Notes under the pieces: model-generated | The model's input: the letters and a program-made list of their open reading frames with translations, nothing else | Database searches by the model: none | What the model was told of the DNA's origin: nothing | In this document: positions 63,361 through 64,000 of the stretch, in pieces | Layout of the letters: every line of letters begins with the position of its first letter | Position numbering within the stretch: the first letter of the stretch is position 1 | NCBI RefSeq assembly: GCF_014202215.1 | Contig: NZ_JACHGB010000002.1 | Coordinates: 124,001-188,000, forward strand | DNA from: Quisquiliibacterium transsilvanicum | GTDB lineage: Bacteria; Pseudomonadota; Gammaproteobacteria; Burkholderiales; Burkholderiaceae_E | DNA length: 64,000 nucleotides | Reading direction: 5' to 3' | Made by a program: the position numbers and the translations under genes

Positions 63361-64000
63361 AGCAGGCCACGCTCGGCGAATGACAGGCACTGGTTGCCGG
63401 CCACGATCAGGTGGTCGAGCACCGTGACGTCGATCTGCGACAGCGCGGTCTTGAGCGCCGCGGTGAGCAGGCGGTCGGCGGCGCTGGGCTCGGCCACGCC
63501 CGAGGGGTGGTTGTGCGCGAAGATCACCGCGGCCGCGTTCAGCCGCAGCGCCTGGCGCGCCACCTCGCGAGGATACACGGCTGTCTGGGACAGGGTTCCG
63601 CGGAAGAGCTCCAGCGCTGCGATGACCCGGTTGCGGGTGTCGACGAAGATGCCCACGAAGCTCTCGGCGGGGCGGTCGCGCAGCCACAGCGTGAGGAACT
63701 GCCGCACCTGGGCGGGCGACTCCAGGCTGTCCGCCTGGCGCAGCTCCTCCAGCGTGGAGCGGCGCACCAGCTCGCGCGCCGCCTGCAGCGTGGCCCAGCG
63801 CGCGGGGCCGAGCCCGTGGCGGCCGCAGAAGGCGTCCTGGTCGGCGGCCAGCAGCGGCTGCAGGCCGCCGAAATGGGCGAGCACCGCGCCGGCCAGCGTT
63901 ACGGCATCGGTGCCCGGCACGCCGGTGCGCAGCAGCACTGCGAGCACTTCGGCGTCGGCAAGGGCCTCGGGGCCGTGGGCCAGCAGGCGCTCGCGCGGCT
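63357..64000 (-). CDS. radC: RadC family JAMM-domain protein (5' end outside window)
   Basis: About 214 residues are present, open to the right edge: the frame continues as PRERLLAHGPEALADAEV before LAVLLRTGVPGTDA, a helix-hairpin-helix region. The C-terminal JAMM metalloprotease-like domain has VGIFVDTRNRVI and IFAHNHPSGVAEPSAADRLL (His-x-His..Asp). The family was named for DNA repair, but the role is disputed. The gene runs towards rpmB. Confidence 0.95.
   Translation of the reverse strand, partial: PRERLLAHGPEALADAEVLAVLLRTGVPGTDAVTLAGAVLAHFGGLQPLLAADQDAFCGRHGLGPARWATLQAARELVRRSTLEELRQADSLESPAQVRQFLTLWLRDRPAESFVGIFVDTRNRVIAALELFRGTLSQTAVYPREVARQALRLNAAAVIFAHNHPSGVAEPSAADRLLTAALKTALSQIDVTVLDHLIVAGNQCLSFAERGLL

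Overview
The window is a high-GC (roughly 70%) betaproteobacterial chromosome segment. Gene families and order point to Burkholderiales: DUF192-icd, csp-clpS-clpA, dut-coaBC-lspA-ileS-ribF and rpmB-rpmG-radC. No rRNA, tRNA, CRISPR array, complete insertion sequence or prophage was seen. Both window edges cut genes: a DUF192 gene on the left and radC on the right.

Layout. 1-1.8 kb: DUF192 protein and NADP isocitrate dehydrogenase. 1.8-3.6 kb: a small toxin-antitoxin islet (PIN-domain remnant, Phd/YefM-like antitoxin, RelE/ParE-like toxin) bracketed by an imperfect direct repeat of about 88 bp. 3.6-6.8 kb: a 1052-aa phospholipase-C-type phosphoesterase with a large unknown N-terminal half. 6.8-15.3 kb: quinone oxidoreductase, AI-2E exporter, VIT-type transporter, a ThDP enzyme paired with an FAD dehydrogenase, an alpha/beta hydrolase and an SDR. 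15.3-27.4 kb: a probable metal-handling locus. A His-rich anchored protein and a TonB receptor on + face a minus-strand series: 2OG-Fe(II) oxygenase, PCuAC-like protein, exported PHP protein, MFS/spermidine-synthase fusion, membrane-anchored peptidylprolyl isomerase, HupE/UreJ protein and lipoprotein. The last four are joined by ATGA stop/start overlaps. 27.6-33.2 kb: NAD isocitrate dehydrogenase, nitronate monooxygenase, phosphotransferase and a TonB receptor with a Fur-like box. 33.2-36.3 kb: cold-shock protein, clpS, clpA. 36.5-38.7 kb: flavocytochrome c sulfide dehydrogenase (fccAB) with dsbB. 38.8-46.5 kb: fadH, dTDP-rhamnose genes rfbBACD, transaldolase, dut and a Gly/Pro-rich membrane protein. 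46.6-52.1 kb: an acyl-CoA catabolism set. 52-64 kb: housekeeping block coaBC, lspA, ileS, ribF, purN, rsmB-like gene, desaturase, MscS channel, rpmG, rpmB, radC.

The main structural point is that icd at the left and csp-clpS-clpA at 33 kb, which I recall as close neighbours in many betaproteobacteria, are separated by about 31.5 kb of accessory genes. The best candidate for an undescribed system is the convergent locus at 15.5-27.4 kb. It combines a His-rich protein, TonB uptake, a HupE/UreJ-type membrane protein, a copper-chaperone fold with altered ligands, and two probable metalloenzymes. Short GC-rich tandem repeats are frequent in and near intergenic DNA.
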